Shown in pieces: positions 60,527-60,784 of a DNA stretch of 60,784 bases; position 1 is the stretch's first letter, and every line of letters starts with the position of its first letter. Under the pieces are notes generated by a model. The model saw only the letters and a program-made list of their open reading frames with translations, had not been told where the DNA came from and made no database searches. Source of the DNA: Metabacillus rhizolycopersici (GTDB lineage: Bacteria; Bacillota; Bacilli; Bacillales; Bacillaceae); assembly GCF_020075705.1 (NCBI RefSeq), contig NZ_JAIQUM010000027.1, forward strand, positions 1-60,784, written 5' to 3'. Made by a program: the position numbers and the translations under genes.

Positions 60527-60556
60527 TTGACTTACAGTTAGGGTGTTTGATATTAT
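60527..60556 (+). promoter_or_regulatory. rRNA operon promoter P2
   Basis: TTGACT (60527-60532), 18 nt, TATTAT (60551-60556). Tandem promoters about 80 nt apart are usual for Bacillus rrn operons. Confidence 0.7.
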
Positions 60557-60578
60557 AATAAAGCTGTTCTGAAAAAAA

Positions 60579-60599
60579 TGATCTTTGAAAACTAAACAA
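60579..60599 (+). promoter_or_regulatory. rrn leader boxA region
   Basis: TGATCTTTGAAAACTAAAC is the conserved Bacillus rRNA leader antitermination segment, about 80 nt before 16S. Confidence 0.7.
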
Positions 60600-60676
60600 A
60601 ACCAAGCGTGCCAACGTTAATTTCGATTAACAAAAACGTACTATAATAGTACAAAATTTATGAGCAAGTCAAACAC

Positions 60677-60784
60677 TTTATTGGAGAGTTTGATCCTGGC
60701 TCAGGACGAACGCTGGCGGCGTGCCTAATACATGCAAGTCGAGCGAATTGATGGGAGCTTGCTCCCTGATATTAGCGGCGGACG
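60677..60784 (+). rRNA. rrs: 16S ribosomal RNA, 5' part
   Basis: Begins TTTATTGGAGAGTTTGATCC and continues with GCTGGCGGCGTGCCTAATAC and ATGCAAGTCGAGCG, the universal 16S 5' region. The window ends about 108 nt into the gene. Confidence 0.97.

Overview
The window is the origin-proximal left arm of a spore-forming Bacillaceae chromosome (low G+C Firmicute). It lies between two rRNA operons: the 3' part of a 5S gene is at 1-80 and the first ~108 nt of a 16S gene are at 60677-60784. Gene order from csfB to lysS follows the Bacillus subtilis csfB-lysS segment almost one for one. Sporulation genes (csfB, yabG, sspF, spoVG, fin, spoVT, yabP/yabQ, spoIIE) show that the organism forms endospores. The genus cannot be fixed from the sequence alone.

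Layout. 1-8300: rRNA terminator, csfB, then yaaO-tmk-darA-yaaR-holB-ricT-yabA-yabB-yazA-rsmI (nucleotide supply, c-di-AMP sensing, clamp loading, replication control, RNA methylation). 8300-17600: abrB on the minus strand facing rsmI, then metG, tatD, yabE, rnmV-rsmA, yabG and veg. 17700-26100: sspF, ispE, purR-ridA, spoVG, glmU-prs, ctc, pth, fin. 26400-37050: mfd, spoVT, yabM-mazG-rqcP, yabP-yabQ-divIC, yabR and a tRNA-Met/tRNA-Glu pair. 37200-39900: a divergent yeiH/LysR pair plus about 600 bp without a gene; B. subtilis has nothing like it here. 39900-48500: spoIIE, yabS-yabT, tilS-hprT-ftsH. 48700-60200: coaX-hslO-yacD-cysK, the folate genes pabB-pabA-pabC-folP-folB-folK, then yazB, dusB and lysS.

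Regulation can be read at many points: consensus sigma-A promoters (yabE, veg, yabR, cysK), a sigma-H promoter (spoVG), a sigma-B promoter (ctc), sigma-F/G-type promoters (csfB, fin, probably spoVT), the long-spacer Spo0A-type promoter of spoIIE, and Spo0A boxes just downstream of the abrB start site. About twenty intrinsic terminators separate the units.

The most unusual signal is a family of about 125-155 bp repeats in intergenic gaps (more than a dozen full, partial or decayed copies). All lie in the same orientation, the direction of most transcription here, and end in a GCGCTT..GCTTTT tail. Each complete copy folds as a long hairpin. The outer arms are conserved, while the inner arm changes from copy to copy with matching changes on both sides, which is strong evidence for selection or copying of an RNA or cruciform structure. 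Two loci carry tandem copies with an exact 125-bp period. Other points of interest are a second short repeated intergenic motif (three copies), possible ATT and ATC start codons for yabE and folB, a terminator inside the metG leader, and structured leaders before coaX and spoVT.
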